Source: Streptomyces antibioticus (GTDB taxonomy: Bacteria; Actinomycetota; Actinomycetes; Streptomycetales; Streptomycetaceae). Taken from it: 64,000 nucleotides of DNA. Below are positions 1 to 8,202 of the stretch, piece by piece. Where the stretch lies: assembly GCF_001514065.1 (NCBI RefSeq), contig NZ_KQ948422.1, forward strand, positions 558,001-622,000, read 5' to 3'. Below the pieces are notes generated by a model. It worked only from the letters and a program-made list of their open reading frames with translations, had not been told where the DNA came from and did not search any database. A program made the position numbers and the translations under genes. Positions within the stretch are counted from its first letter, which is position 1; every line of letters begins with the position of its first letter.

Positions 1-1487
1 TCGTAGGGCAGGTGATCGCACTGGTTGTGGGTGATCGTCGCGTTGGTGACGTAGGTCGACAGGATTCCGGCGGTCTCCTTGTAGTCGGTGCCCACTCCGC
101 TGACCTTGTTGTTGCTGATGGTGATGTTCTGGTTGGTCATCTGCGGGTTGGCGGGGTGGTGCGCGTCCGGCTGGATCCCGCCGACCTGGATGCCGCTGCC
201 GGCGAGGTCGGTGAACGTGTTGCCGGTGATGGTGACACCGTTCGCGCCGAGTCCGGTGCCGGAGGCGGTGGCGACGCCGTCGTTGCCCACGCCCAGTCCG
301 GCCTGGCCGAGTTCGGAGAACGTGTTGCCCGAGAAGGTGATGCCGGTGGCGGCGGAGACCTGGACGGCCGCGGGCATCTGCTCCCAGTGGTTGCGGGTGG
401 CTTCGAACTGCGTGCAGCCCGACTTGCAGGTGCTCAGCCAGTTGGCGGGCATCGCGTAGGTGCCGGTGATGTGGGCGCCGCTCTGCTGGTCCGCGTACCC
501 GTCGGGTCCGCTGGGGCCGAGCCAGGAGGTCCCGGTGAACCGTATGCCGGCGAATGCGAGACCGGTCGCGGGTGAGTCGTAGCTGCCGCTGATGCCCAAC
601 AGGCTCTGCAAGCGGGGCAGTTCGACGTCGAGGCTGTTCGGGTTCTGGCCCGGCTGGGCGCGGTAGTACAGGTCGCCGGTGGACGCGTCGAGATACCACT
701 GCCCGGCCTGCTTGAGGAACGCGTAGTTGTTCTCCAGGTACATGGTCCCGCCGGCGAACGGGGCGTTGATGGTGTCGTAGCCCCACGAGTTGTTGTTCCA
801 CGCGGGCTGCTGCATGGTGATGGTCCTGCCGCTGATCGACCGGACCGGCGCGTAGCGGTCGGTGAAGGAGTTGACGCTCTCGACCTCCATGTGGCTCTGG
901 TCCGAGAGGCCGGCCAGGTAGTCGAGGGAGGAGTCGGTGACGGTCAGTCCGGTCTGGGTGAAGGTGAAGGCCGAGCGGGGCACCTGGATCGCCGCCCGCG
1001 GTGCCTGCTTGCCGTTCACGTACAACTGCCGTGTGTTGACGCCGCTGCCGACGTGGGCCGACCAGATGTTGCTGCCTTGATCATGCACCTGCCAACCAGA
1101 TATCTGCTGGGCGCCGCTCACGACCGGCTGCTGCCCGGACATGGCCTGGTAGGTGATCGTGTGGCCGTTCTGGCCGCCGTCGCCGGAGCCGAAGGTCAGC
1201 GGCTTGGACTGCCGGTAGATGCCACCGGCCAGGTGGACCACGACGTCGGAGTCGGCCGAGAGGCGGTGCGCGGGCTGCCGCGCCTGGTCGATCGTCGCGA
1301 ACGGCTGCCCGGCGGTGCCGTTCCCGCCGGGGGCCGCGTCCGGGGCCACGTACAGATCGGCGGCCGCCGCCTGGCGCCCGGCCGGTACGGCGAACGCGGC
1401 CCCGGCCAGGGGCAGGCTCCCGGCAAGTAACGCGAACAGAGCTACGGGGGCGGCCCACAGGCCGCGGAGCGCTCTGGCTCCGGACAT
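1..1487 (-). CDS. Secreted right-handed parallel beta-helix protein, C-terminus cut by window edge
   Basis: The reading frame is open from the ATG at 1487 down to base 1, giving about 495 residues with the C-terminus missing. It begins with a Sec signal peptide (MSGARALRGLWAAPVALFAL, cleavage near AFA). A DLYVAPDAAPGGNGT stretch follows, the usual entry strand of pectate-lyase-like beta-helix proteins. Later repeats such as GITFSGNTFSELG, GVTITGNTFTDLAGSGIQVG and NITISNNKVSGVG are typical beta-helix rungs. A GGAGG sits six bases before this ATG; a second ATG at 1493 directly abuts it and is less likely. Such proteins usually bind or cleave plant polysaccharides, and the neighbouring arabinosidases fit that. 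The exact substrate cannot be read from the sequence. Confidence 0.85.
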   Translation of the reverse strand, partial: MSGARALRGLWAAPVALFALLAGSLPLAGAAFAVPAGRQAAAADLYVAPDAAPGGNGTAGQPFATIDQARQPAHRLSADSDVVVHLAGGIYRQSKPLTFGSGDGGQNGHTITYQAMSGQQPVVSGAQQISGWQVHDQGSNIWSAHVGSGVNTRQLYVNGKQAPRAAIQVPRSAFTFTQTGLTVTDSSLDYLAGLSDQSHMEVESVNSFTDRYAPVRSISGRTITMQQPAWNNNSWGYDTINAPFAGGTMYLENNYAFLKQAGQWYLDASTGDLYYRAQPGQNPNSLDVELPRLQSLLGISGSYDSPATGLAFAGIRFTGTSWLGPSGPDGYADQQSGAHITGTYAMPANWLSTCKSGCTQFEATRNHWEQMPAAVQVSAATGITFSGNTFSELGQAGLGVGNDGVATASGTGLGANGVTITGNTFTDLAGSGIQVGGIQPDAHHPANPQMTNQNITISNNKVSGVGTDYKETAGILSTYVTNATITHNQCDHLPY

Positions 1488-1703
1488 CGTCATCCTCCAG
1501 TGGGGGGCGGTGGCGCCTGGTGTGGGGCGCCCGGTGTGGGTGACGGAGTGGCGCTGTTCGGCGTGGGACGCGCCGATCGGTCGGACGGTCGGAAGATCGC
1601 GGGGGGGGGTGCGGCCGGGCGCCGGCCGGCGAAGGCCCGCGTCCAGTGGCTTGTGCGGCCCGTGGCCGGGGGTGGACCCGGCCACGGGCTGGAACCGGTC
1701 CCC

Positions 1704-3296
1704 TCAGCTGAGGTTCCATCGCTGGTTGGAACCGCCGTTGCAGGTCCACAGCTCGGCCAGGGCACCGTTGGCCGTGGAGGCGCCGGTGACGTCGAGGCAG
1801 AGTCCGGACTGGGTGCCGGTGATCGTGCCGTCGGAGTTCAGCTGCCACTGCTGGTTGGCGCCGCCGTTGCAAGGCCAGGTCACCACCTTGGTACCGGCGG
1901 TGGTCTGGTTGTTGTAGGCGTCCAGGCACAGCTGGCTGCTGCCGCTGTATACGGCCAACTGGCCGGAGGATGTGCGGGTCCAGCTCTGGTTGGCGCCGCC
2001 GTTGCAGTCCCAGATCTGCAGCTGCGTGCCGGCCGTGGTGGACGAGTTCGGCACGTCCAGGCACTTGCCCGCGCCCACCGCATGCAGCGCGCCGGTGCCC
2101 GTCCCGCCGGTCGCACTGCTGTATCCGGCCGCGGTGATGTTCGCCTGGACCGCGTTCTCGGTGGCGTCCGACGGATAGCCGGAGGTCATCACGCCCTCGT
2201 AGAAAGTGCCTTGGGCGCCCTTGCTGTTGTCGCCGCCGATGCCCAGGATGATGGCGCCCTGCTTCCGCATCGGGTTGTAACCCGCGACGTTGGGCCGCAC
2301 GCCGTCGTAGAACGTGGACAGGCCGCCCGACTGCGCGTTGCCGCCACGGATCGCCCAGTGGTTCGGGCCGCCTTTGACGATGGCCGTCGTGTAGCGGTAG
2401 TTGATGGTCGGGTCGTTCGCGTTGTAGTGCTGGTTCACCCCGGAGAACAGGCCGTTCTCCAGATCGGCCATGATCCAGGGGCCGTTGCCCGAACCGTAGC
2501 CCCAGACCTTGATGTTGCCGAAGTAGATGGCCTCCATGGTGCCGTTGCCGTCGTCGTTGTTGTCCGTCTCGGCGTTGCCGTAGTCGAAGCAGCAGCCACC
2601 GTTGTAGTGCGTGCCGTCGAAGATCGCGTACATGCCCTCGGGGTTGTCCCCGGTCGCGATGCCGTTGGTGTGGTTGTTGCGGTATCCCGTCCCGGGTGCC
2701 ACGAAGACGCCGTAGGCCTTGTGGCCGCCCACCGTGGTGGGCGCGGCCGTCGCGTTCGCGAGGTTGTCGGGACCACCCGCGGCACCGCCGCCGGGCGCCT
2801 GCGTGAGGTGGTTCCCGCGACCGGACTGGTCGTAGATGATCGAGATCAGGCAGGTGGTTCCCGAGCAGAACGAGTCCTGCGCGGCGGCGTCGGCGTACCC
2901 GCCCGCGCTCAGGAGGCCGATGTCGCGGGTGGTGTTGTCCGAGGCACGCCGGACCTGGTAGAGCGGCCCGCTGTACGAGCCGTACAACGCCCGCGTCGTG
3001 CTGTGGGCCGCCACACAGGGCGTTCCGCCGGCCGCGTAGAGATCGCAGGGGCCCGACGTGGCGGCCCGGGCCGTCCCGGTCGTGGCCGTGGCACCGGCCA
3101 GCGCCCCGACGACGAGTACGGCCGCGGCGCCCGCCCGGGCGACTGTTCTCGACCGAGAGTTGCGGGAGCGCTCCCACGACGGCACAGATGCCTGGCCCAA
3201 CTCATTTCCCGGCCGTCCGCGCCGCCGTACCGCAGCGAGCAGTCGTTGGACACCACGCCCGAACAGCACATGGCGTCGCGTACCTGTCGTTCCCAT
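1704..3296 (-). CDS. GH54 alpha-L-arabinofuranosidase with C-terminal ricin-type lectin domain
   Basis: This 530-residue secreted enzyme should release terminal alpha-L-arabinofuranose from arabinan or arabinoxylan. The N-terminus is long and Arg-rich, then a hydrophobic stretch (about 55-70) ends at ARA. The GH54 domain runs from about 80 to 390. It has the vicinal disulfide pair C235-C236 (GGCCFDYGNAET), the nucleophile Glu280 (MADLENGLFSG) and the acid/base Asp356 (GIGGDNS). All three are offset by exactly 59 from Cys176/177, Glu221 and Asp297 of Aspergillus kawachii AbfB as I recall them. Residues 400-530 carry three QxW-type ricin/CBM13 repeats instead of the usual AbfB (CBM42) domain. 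The start is chosen for a GGGGAG about five bases upstream. Confidence 0.93.
   Translation of the reverse strand: MGTTGTRRHVLFGRGVQRLLAAVRRRGRPGNELGQASVPSWERSRNSRSRTVARAGAAAVLVVGALAGATATTGTARAATSGPCDLYAAGGTPCVAAHSTTRALYGSYSGPLYQVRRASDNTTRDIGLLSAGGYADAAAQDSFCSGTTCLISIIYDQSGRGNHLTQAPGGGAAGGPDNLANATAAPTTVGGHKAYGVFVAPGTGYRNNHTNGIATGDNPEGMYAIFDGTHYNGGCCFDYGNAETDNNDDGNGTMEAIYFGNIKVWGYGSGNGPWIMADLENGLFSGVNQHYNANDPTINYRYTTAIVKGGPNHWAIRGGNAQSGGLSTFYDGVRPNVAGYNPMRKQGAIILGIGGDNSKGAQGTFYEGVMTSGYPSDATENAVQANITAAGYSSATGGTGTGALHAVGAGKCLDVPNSSTTAGTQLQIWDCNGGANQSWTRTSSGQLAVYSGSSQLCLDAYNNQTTAGTKVVTWPCNGGANQQWQLNSDGTITGTQSGLCLDVTGASTANGALAELWTCNGGSNQRWNLS
3163..3176. promoter_or_regulatory. CebR-like 14-bp palindrome inside the start of the GH54 gene
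   Basis: CGGGAGCGCTCCCA differs by one base from the TGGGAGCGCTCCCA box bound by CebR-type LacI repressors of cellulose-utilisation genes in Streptomyces. It lies within codons about 40-45 of the GH54 gene, downstream of the proposed start at 3296. Streptomyces CebR boxes are sometimes intragenic, so an operator is plausible, but chance occurrence in GC-rich DNA is possible. Confidence 0.5.
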
Positions 3297-3360
3297 CCGA
3301 TCTCCCCTACCGCGCCGGCGGAACCCAGTCGGGTTCTGTGCTGGTGGCGCTGACAATGCG

Positions 3361-3369
3361 AAAGCGCTT
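3361..3369. promoter_or_regulatory. LacI-type half-palindrome AAAGCGCTT upstream of GH54 gene
   Basis: AAAGCGCTT contains the perfect palindrome AAGCGCTT and lies 65 bp upstream of the GH54 start at 3296. LacI-family sugar repressors commonly bind palindromes with a central CG flanked by A/T. A second AAGCGCTT is at 3807-3814 with no gene start next to it, so the assignment is weak. Confidence 0.3.
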
Positions 3370-3853
3370 GGAGGTGCCGATCTTTCAGTGGGATTGCAGA
3401 GAGGTTTCGGGGGGAGACGGTGCTCTCGATTCAGCAGTGCTGTCAAGGGTCCTGACACCGTCGTCCGGCCTGAAGAGCGAATCGGTTCGATCGCCGCTCT
3501 CCCTGGCTCCCCGTCGACCGGCCCGCTTGAGCAGGTCCGGCGCGACGGTGGACGAGCGGCGCGGCAGGCCCTCACGCCGACTCTGCTCGGCGAGTCGCGC
3601 GGGGAGAACCGGCGGCCGGGGCGCAATCGCTGGAACCTCATCTCCAGCGCCACTGACCTGGGAGGCGGCCGCCGAACAGGAGTTGACGAGGGGACAATGC
3701 GCAGCGCACCGGTCGGTGAGACGGACCCCCGCCCCGTCCCTGGGCGCCCTGTTCGGCGTACGGCATGCCATTGCCCCTGTCCCTCGCCGGTCGTACCATC
3801 TCGTCGAAGCGCTTGCGCGGAACCGATTCGATTCCCGCCTTCCCGCAACGCGC

Positions 3854-3885
3854 GAGACGCCGTACGCGTGAGACGCCGTACGCGT
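3854..3885. repeat. Tandem duplication of a 16-bp unit
   Basis: GAGACGCCGTACGCGT occurs twice back to back (3854-3869 and 3870-3885). Each copy contains the palindromic ACGCGT. The repeat lies in the 1-kb gap between the GH54 gene and the L,D-transpeptidase. No function is evident. Confidence 0.8.
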
Positions 3886-4075
3886 GACGGGCCCGGCAGC
3901 CCGACGCCGCCCCGGCGTACTCCTGGTGCGTCTCGGGGGTTCTGGTTCAGCGTCACTTCGTTATGGCAGTGCGGCACTTGGGTCTGAGTCAGGGTGTCCG
4001 GACCGCTCGCGGCGGCGACGATCTCCGCCGTGGCGCGGAGGAGGGCGCGGGGTGCGCAGTGGCTGAGGTCTGAAG

Positions 4076-4219
4076 TCAGTAAGGGGGGCTGATCTAGTCG
4101 GACACGGTGCTGCACAGGCCAGATCTGGCCGTCGTGGGCGTGGCCGGAGAGGTGGACGTCGGGGGCCCGCAGCTGCCACCCAGTCGGTGAACTCGGGCTG
4201 GTGCGCCAGGAGCCGTTGA
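4076..4219 (-). pseudogene. Frameshifted fragment of a calcineurin-like metallophosphoesterase
   Basis: Reading the minus strand, one frame gives RLLAHQPEFTDWVAAAG. After a one-frame slip the next frame gives PDVHLSGHAHDGQIWPV followed by RLDQP. In intact YkuE-like metallophosphoesterases the same order appears in a single frame: LAHQPE, then the metal-binding SGHTHGGQ block, then a conserved RLDQP segment. The N-terminal half, with the first metal-binding motifs, is absent. The fragment ends against the L,D-transpeptidase leader on the opposite strand. This is a degraded remnant, not an expressed enzyme. Confidence 0.72.
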
Positions 4220-4311
4220 CCGTCTTGCGGCTGGAGGAGAAGCCCAGGCCCTCCACCACCGCCCCCATCCCCACAGAGCCAGTGACTCTTGGGACACGCT
4301 TTACGCGACAC

Positions 4312-5379
4312 ATGCAACTGCATCCCGCGCCGTCGGTGTCTGAAAGCAAGACGGGCCCGACAGGGCCGAAGAGCGAGAAGACGGGGCGGTTCGTGGGACG
4401 GCGCAAGGGCAGCATATGGGTCGCATTCGTCACCGGCATGATGCTGGTGGGCGCGAGCGCCTGCGGTGGGGGCGGCAGTGACAAGGCGAGCGGCGACGAC
4501 GCAAAGGCGTCGGGAAAGCCGAGTGCGAGCGCCTCTCCGTCGCCCACGAAGCCTGCGGGCCCGCCGATGCTGCTGGAGACCATCACCCCGCAGACGGGCA
4601 CGACGGTCGGCGTGGCGATGCCCATCTCGGTGATCTTCACGGACCCTGTGGCGGCCAAGGCGCGAGCCACAGTCGAGAAGCACATGAAGGTGAGCGCCTC
4701 GCAGCCGGTGGCCGGCGCCTGGCACTGGATGGGCGACAAGCGCGCCGACTGGCGCCCGAAGAACTACTGGCCCTCCGGCACGACGGTGAAGATCGACGCC
4801 GACATGACAGGCGTCAGCAACGGCAACGGACGCTACGGCGTACACGGTTACACGCACACGTTCAAGATCGGTGACGACGTACGCGCGGACGTCTCGGTGA
4901 CCGGCCACACCATGAAGGTCACCCGCAACGGCGCTCCGGTGCGCACCCTGTCCATCAACGCGGGCAGCGCCGAGTACCCGACGTGGGACGGCACGATGGC
5001 CGTCATCGACAAGCAGGAAAAGGTCCACATGACCTCCTGCAGCGTCGGCATCAGCTGCGACAAGGGCAGCCCGAACTACTACGACCTGACACTGCCCTGG
5101 GACATCCACCTGACCCAGTCCGGCACCTACGTCCACTACTCGACCGGCGACCCCAACCCGGGCAGCGGCAGCGCCCGCGGCTCGCACGGCTGCGTGCATC
5201 TGTCCCTGTCGGACGCCAAGTGGTTCTACGATCAGGTCAAGCAGGGCGACCCCGTCACTGTCACCGGCTCGCCTCGCGGCAAAGCCGCGGCCGACAACGG
5301 CTACGCCGATTTCAACCTGGAATGGGACCAGTGGCTCGCCGGCAGCGCAAGCGGCGAGCAGACGACCACCGCCCTTTGA
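4312..5379 (+). CDS. L,D-transpeptidase lipoprotein (Ig-like domain plus YkuD domain)
   Basis: This enzyme is predicted to form 3-3 peptidoglycan cross-links outside the membrane. The product is about 355 residues. A positively charged N-region and hydrophobic stretch end at a lipobox-like GASAC with Cys51, followed by a Gly/Ser/Asp linker. An Ig-like LDT domain (about 80-190, PQTGTTVGVAMPISVIF) precedes the YkuD catalytic domain, whose active-site motif is SHGCVHL with His292 and Cys294. The C-terminal NLEWDQWLAG tail is usual in actinobacterial L,D-transpeptidases. The start is uncertain: an in-frame GTG at 4201 would run through the metallophosphoesterase scrap, and GTG 4393 is also possible. 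None has a strong ribosome-binding site. Confidence 0.9.
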   Translation: MQLHPAPSVSESKTGPTGPKSEKTGRFVGRRKGSIWVAFVTGMMLVGASACGGGGSDKASGDDAKASGKPSASASPSPTKPAGPPMLLETITPQTGTTVGVAMPISVIFTDPVAAKARATVEKHMKVSASQPVAGAWHWMGDKRADWRPKNYWPSGTTVKIDADMTGVSNGNGRYGVHGYTHTFKIGDDVRADVSVTGHTMKVTRNGAPVRTLSINAGSAEYPTWDGTMAVIDKQEKVHMTSCSVGISCDKGSPNYYDLTLPWDIHLTQSGTYVHYSTGDPNPGSGSARGSHGCVHLSLSDAKWFYDQVKQGDPVTVTGSPRGKAAADNGYADFNLEWDQWLAGSASGEQTTTAL

Positions 5380-5408
5380 GTGCGGCGGTGACCGCTGTGC
5401 GAGCAGGC

Positions 5409-5430
5409 GGTCCGCGTCGTGACGCGGACC
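5409..5430. terminator. Hairpin between convergent genes
   Basis: GGTCCGCG and CGCGGACC form a perfect 8-bp stem (10 bp if the closing pairs are counted) with a short loop. It sits 30 bases after the L,D-transpeptidase stop and before the stop of the opposing methyltransferase. There is no T-run, as is common in Streptomyces terminators. Confidence 0.55.
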
Positions 5431-5500
5431 AGGCAATCGCGCCTCGGTTACGGCGTGCAGCGCCCCTGCACAGCACGGGGCCCGCATACCCCCGAGTGGT

Positions 5501-6313
5501 TCAAGCCTTCTCGGCGCGGATCGAATAGGTGAGGGGGATCCTCGGAGCACCTTCAGGATGCCGATAGATCTCGCCGTCGCGGCTCTCAAGCGACTGGCGT
5601 TGGAGGTAGAAGGTGTGGTCGTGCTCGTGCAGGAACTGGATCCGTAGTCCAGCTCCGGCGATCGCCGAGACAACGGTCGACAAACTGTGCCGCCACTCCA
5701 CGGTCTCGTTGTGCTCGGTCATCGCTGTCTCGTCGGCGTAGGTGCCGGGGCCTCCTGAGGCTTCCGGACCTTCGTCGAAGTAGTCGTGCGTGACCCTGCT
5801 TCCGGTCTCATCATCGAGGACGTAACTGAAGGGATGGAACTCCGCGAGGTACAGGCACCCAGCGGGAGCGAGTAGTTCAGCGACCACCGACGCCCAGCGA
5901 TTGATGTCGGGAAGCCAGTTCAGCGCACCGAAGCTGGCATAGACGATGTCGAAGGTCTCCCCCTCGACCGCCGAGACCGCGTCGTAGACGTCCGCGGTCA
6001 GGAAGCGTGCCTGGATACCGAGTTCGGTCGCGAGCCGTGAAGCCGCTTTCATCGCGGGCGGAGAGAAATCAAGCCCGGTGACCTGCGCTCCTCGTGCCGC
6101 CCAGGACAGCGTGTCCCGGCCGAAGTGGCACTGCAGGTGGATGAGGCTCTTGCCCCTGACATCCCCCACCTCGGCTGTCTCGAAGTCCTTCAGCGAATCG
6201 GGCCGGGCGCGGAACCCCTCTCCGTCGTAGAAGGCAGAGCCCAGGTGAATGGGCACCCGCTCGTCCCAGTACGCCTTGTTCAACTCCCGCCAGCGCCCTG
6301 CCAGGTCACCCAT
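5501..6313 (-). CDS. Class I SAM-dependent methyltransferase
   Basis: The 270-residue product has the class I methyltransferase core. Motif I is IHLQCHFGRDTLSWAARGA with the acidic GLDFS end of strand 2, followed by FDIVYASFGALNWLPDI (motif II/III region) and LLAPAGCLYLAEFHPF. The substrate is not evident; such cytosolic enzymes methylate small molecules. The ATG at 6313 (MGDLAGRW) matches where homologues normally begin. It has no Shine-Dalgarno, but TACCGT stands eight bases before it, so a leaderless transcript is possible. The frame stays open upstream to 6382 without support. Confidence 0.85.
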   Translation of the reverse strand: MGDLAGRWRELNKAYWDERVPIHLGSAFYDGEGFRARPDSLKDFETAEVGDVRGKSLIHLQCHFGRDTLSWAARGAQVTGLDFSPPAMKAASRLATELGIQARFLTADVYDAVSAVEGETFDIVYASFGALNWLPDINRWASVVAELLAPAGCLYLAEFHPFSYVLDDETGSRVTHDYFDEGPEASGGPGTYADETAMTEHNETVEWRHSLSTVVSAIAGAGLRIQFLHEHDHTFYLQRQSLESRDGEIYRHPEGAPRIPLTYSIRAEKA

Positions 6314-6467
6314 GAACCCAGACGGTACACAACGGCGGACGGGCGCTCTACGCTGTCGGACTCGCCGACCTTTGGTGGTCACCCGCAGCTCGAGCGGCTA
6401 TTCGCTCAAGCAAGGATGACCTCCCCCGCTCGTCACGCTCCCGTTGTCCGCAAAGGAGAGGCACCGC

Positions 6468-7358
6468 GTGAAGAAGCTACTGAGTTTCGCGTCCGTACTG
6501 GCGCTCTTGACCGGAATCGCCATTGTCTCGACAACGTCCGCCTACGCCGCCACGGACCGGAGTGGGGCAGAACGGCTGAACATCCCGAACAGCAGTGCGT
6601 GCAGGGCAGGACGCACCGTGATGCAAGGCATGGTCGCGGGGCCGGGCGGCCAGCTCTACATCATTTTCACCAAGGCGGGCGGGGAGGAACCGGTCCTGTC
6701 CAGATGGTTGCGAGACGGCTCAACCTGGGACGGCGCCAGCTGGACCTGCGCCGGGGCGCCGACCTCCATACCCGCACTCGGCCACGGCAACGACCTCGCC
6801 TACCAACCGGACTACCGGGGCCAGGGTCCTGCCTTGATTGCGACCCAGGGAAGTGAATCGGCGTACCCGAGCGCCGATGTGACGATCGTTCACCTGAATT
6901 CGTCGGGATCTATCGGCGCAAGCGAGGAAGTCCATCTTCCCGTCGGCAATGTCAGCGGCCTCTGCTACAGCGCGACGGCGGCCGACGGGGCCGGCAAGTA
7001 TGCCGCCCGCCGCTCGGGTTATCTGTGGACCCATCCCGGTGCCGGTTCCCTGACGAGCGGATGGACGCTGGTGAAGAGCAACCTGACGAGTCACGACAAC
7101 CGTTCCGACCAAGGCACTGACTGCTCCGCGAACTACATCTGGAACACCAAGTCCATCAACAGCTCGACCCCTGAAACCGGGTGGAACTGGGTGTACCAGT
7201 ACAACTGGTCCGGAGGTGATGTGGAGAGCGACATCGGGATTCCGGGGAACAACCTGACCGACGAGATCGAGGATGTCACCCACATCGGGAGCGACTTCTT
7301 CATCGGCGTCAACCGAAACAGCGGGAGCCCCGACTCCGTCAAGGTCTTCGTCGAGTGA
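6468..7358 (+). CDS. Secreted protein of unknown function
   Basis: The GTG start is fixed by AAAGGAGAG about seven bases upstream. The 296-residue product has a clear Sec signal (KKLLSFASVLALLTGIAIVS, cleavage after AYA). The mature part is rich in Gly, Ser, Asn and Trp. It has spaced blocks such as GPGGQLYIIFTKAGGEEPVLSRW, LWTHPGAGSLTSGWTLVKS and DDEIEDVTHIGSDFFIGVN-like turns, which suggest an extracellular beta-propeller or lectin-like fold. No catalytic motif is recognised. It is divergent from the methyltransferase gene and convergent with the HTH gene downstream. Confidence 0.75.
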   Translation: MKKLLSFASVLALLTGIAIVSTTSAYAATDRSGAERLNIPNSSACRAGRTVMQGMVAGPGGQLYIIFTKAGGEEPVLSRWLRDGSTWDGASWTCAGAPTSIPALGHGNDLAYQPDYRGQGPALIATQGSESAYPSADVTIVHLNSSGSIGASEEVHLPVGNVSGLCYSATAADGAGKYAARRSGYLWTHPGAGSLTSGWTLVKSNLTSHDNRSDQGTDCSANYIWNTKSINSSTPETGWNWVYQYNWSGGDVESDIGIPGNNLTDEIEDVTHIGSDFFIGVNRNSGSPDSVKVFVE

Positions 7359-7505
7359 AGTGCCCCCTCTGCGCGACTGGGAACGTGGGACCGCGCGGGT
7401 GGTCCAGTGCCCGTCCGGCCGGGCCGGGTATCTCATGGGTGCCGAACCAGCGCCGTTGGGGCCCGTCTTCGGCACCAACACCGCGTCGTGGCACCGCCCT
7501 GCCCA

Positions 7506-8132
7506 CTACCGCCTCCCTCCGTCGTCGAGTCCAGCGATCACTCTGACGTCCGCCTCGGACATGGCCAGAACCCTGGCGATCTCCTCGACAAGAAGCGGCT
7601 CCGGGTTATGCCTGCCGCTGCGCACCATGTGGATCGTGGACATCGACCGTGCCGTGTCCCTGGCCATCATTTTGACCGGTATCCCTCGGAGCTCCATCAA
7701 CCCGGTGAGCACCGTTGCGAACGGATGCGGCTCCAGCTCACCCGCAGGGGCAACGGCCGGGCCGATGACCACATCGCCGATCTTGGCCTGGAACCGGATC
7801 AGCTGGTCGCCCGCGAACCCGACCTTCGCGACGAACGGCAGGCTCTCACCACCGCTGGAACCCACCGTGCCCGGCACGGACACCTCGGTGAACCGTGAAG
7901 GCCCACCCTGGTGACCGGTGTCGATCTCCATGGGAAGACCCGGCTCGACCTCACGGACCTCCCAGTCACGGTTCCACCAGGGAAGTTCCTGCAACACCCC
8001 GTTGAAGAAGGGCGGTAGAACCGTGAGGTCCACCGGATCCGGAGGGTTCTTCTGCCCACCCCAGATGACACCGGGCCAGTACCTCAGCGCGGCGATCACC
8101 TCTGCCGTCAGCGTGCGATCCGCAATCACCAT
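7506..8132 (-). CDS. Putative DNA-binding protein with C-terminal XRE-like helix-turn-helix
   Basis: The 208-residue product ends in a segment resembling an XRE-type helix-turn-helix: ELRGIPVKMMARDTARSMST then HMVRSGRHNPEPLLVEEIARVLAM. The first 140 residues (FFNGVLQELPWWNRDWEVREV, QLIRFQAKIGDVVIGPAVAP) match nothing I recognise and may be a sensor domain. ATG 8132 is chosen because GGGAGG lies seven bases before it; an in-frame GTG at 8138 is too close. The gene converges with the secreted-protein gene and follows the GH127 gene on the same strand. Confidence 0.65.
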   Translation of the reverse strand: MVIADRTLTAEVIAALRYWPGVIWGGQKNPPDPVDLTVLPPFFNGVLQELPWWNRDWEVREVEPGLPMEIDTGHQGGPSRFTEVSVPGTVGSSGGESLPFVAKVGFAGDQLIRFQAKIGDVVIGPAVAPAGELEPHPFATVLTGLMELRGIPVKMMARDTARSMSTIHMVRSGRHNPEPLLVEEIARVLAMSEADVRVIAGLDDGGRR

Positions 8133-8202
8133 GGCCACACCCTCCCACCCGTCGACACAGGCGTGCGCTGGTCTGCCGAGCCGGGACCGGCGGCGGGGGC
8201 CG

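Larger units (their letters stand above)
3297..4311. other. Gene-poor 1-kb gap with a gene remnant
   Basis: No convincing complete gene is present. Open frames here are GC-skew shadows without ribosome-binding sites or recognisable domains. The gap holds two AAGCGCTT palindromes, the 16-bp tandem repeat and the metallophosphoesterase fragment at its right end. It looks like a site of past rearrangement between the arabinosidase gene and the L,D-transpeptidase gene. Confidence 0.6.

Noticed and set aside
1081-3353. Long frames on both strands across the GH54 gene
   Set aside because: Shadows created by third-position GC bias; the GH54 frame has all catalytic residues.
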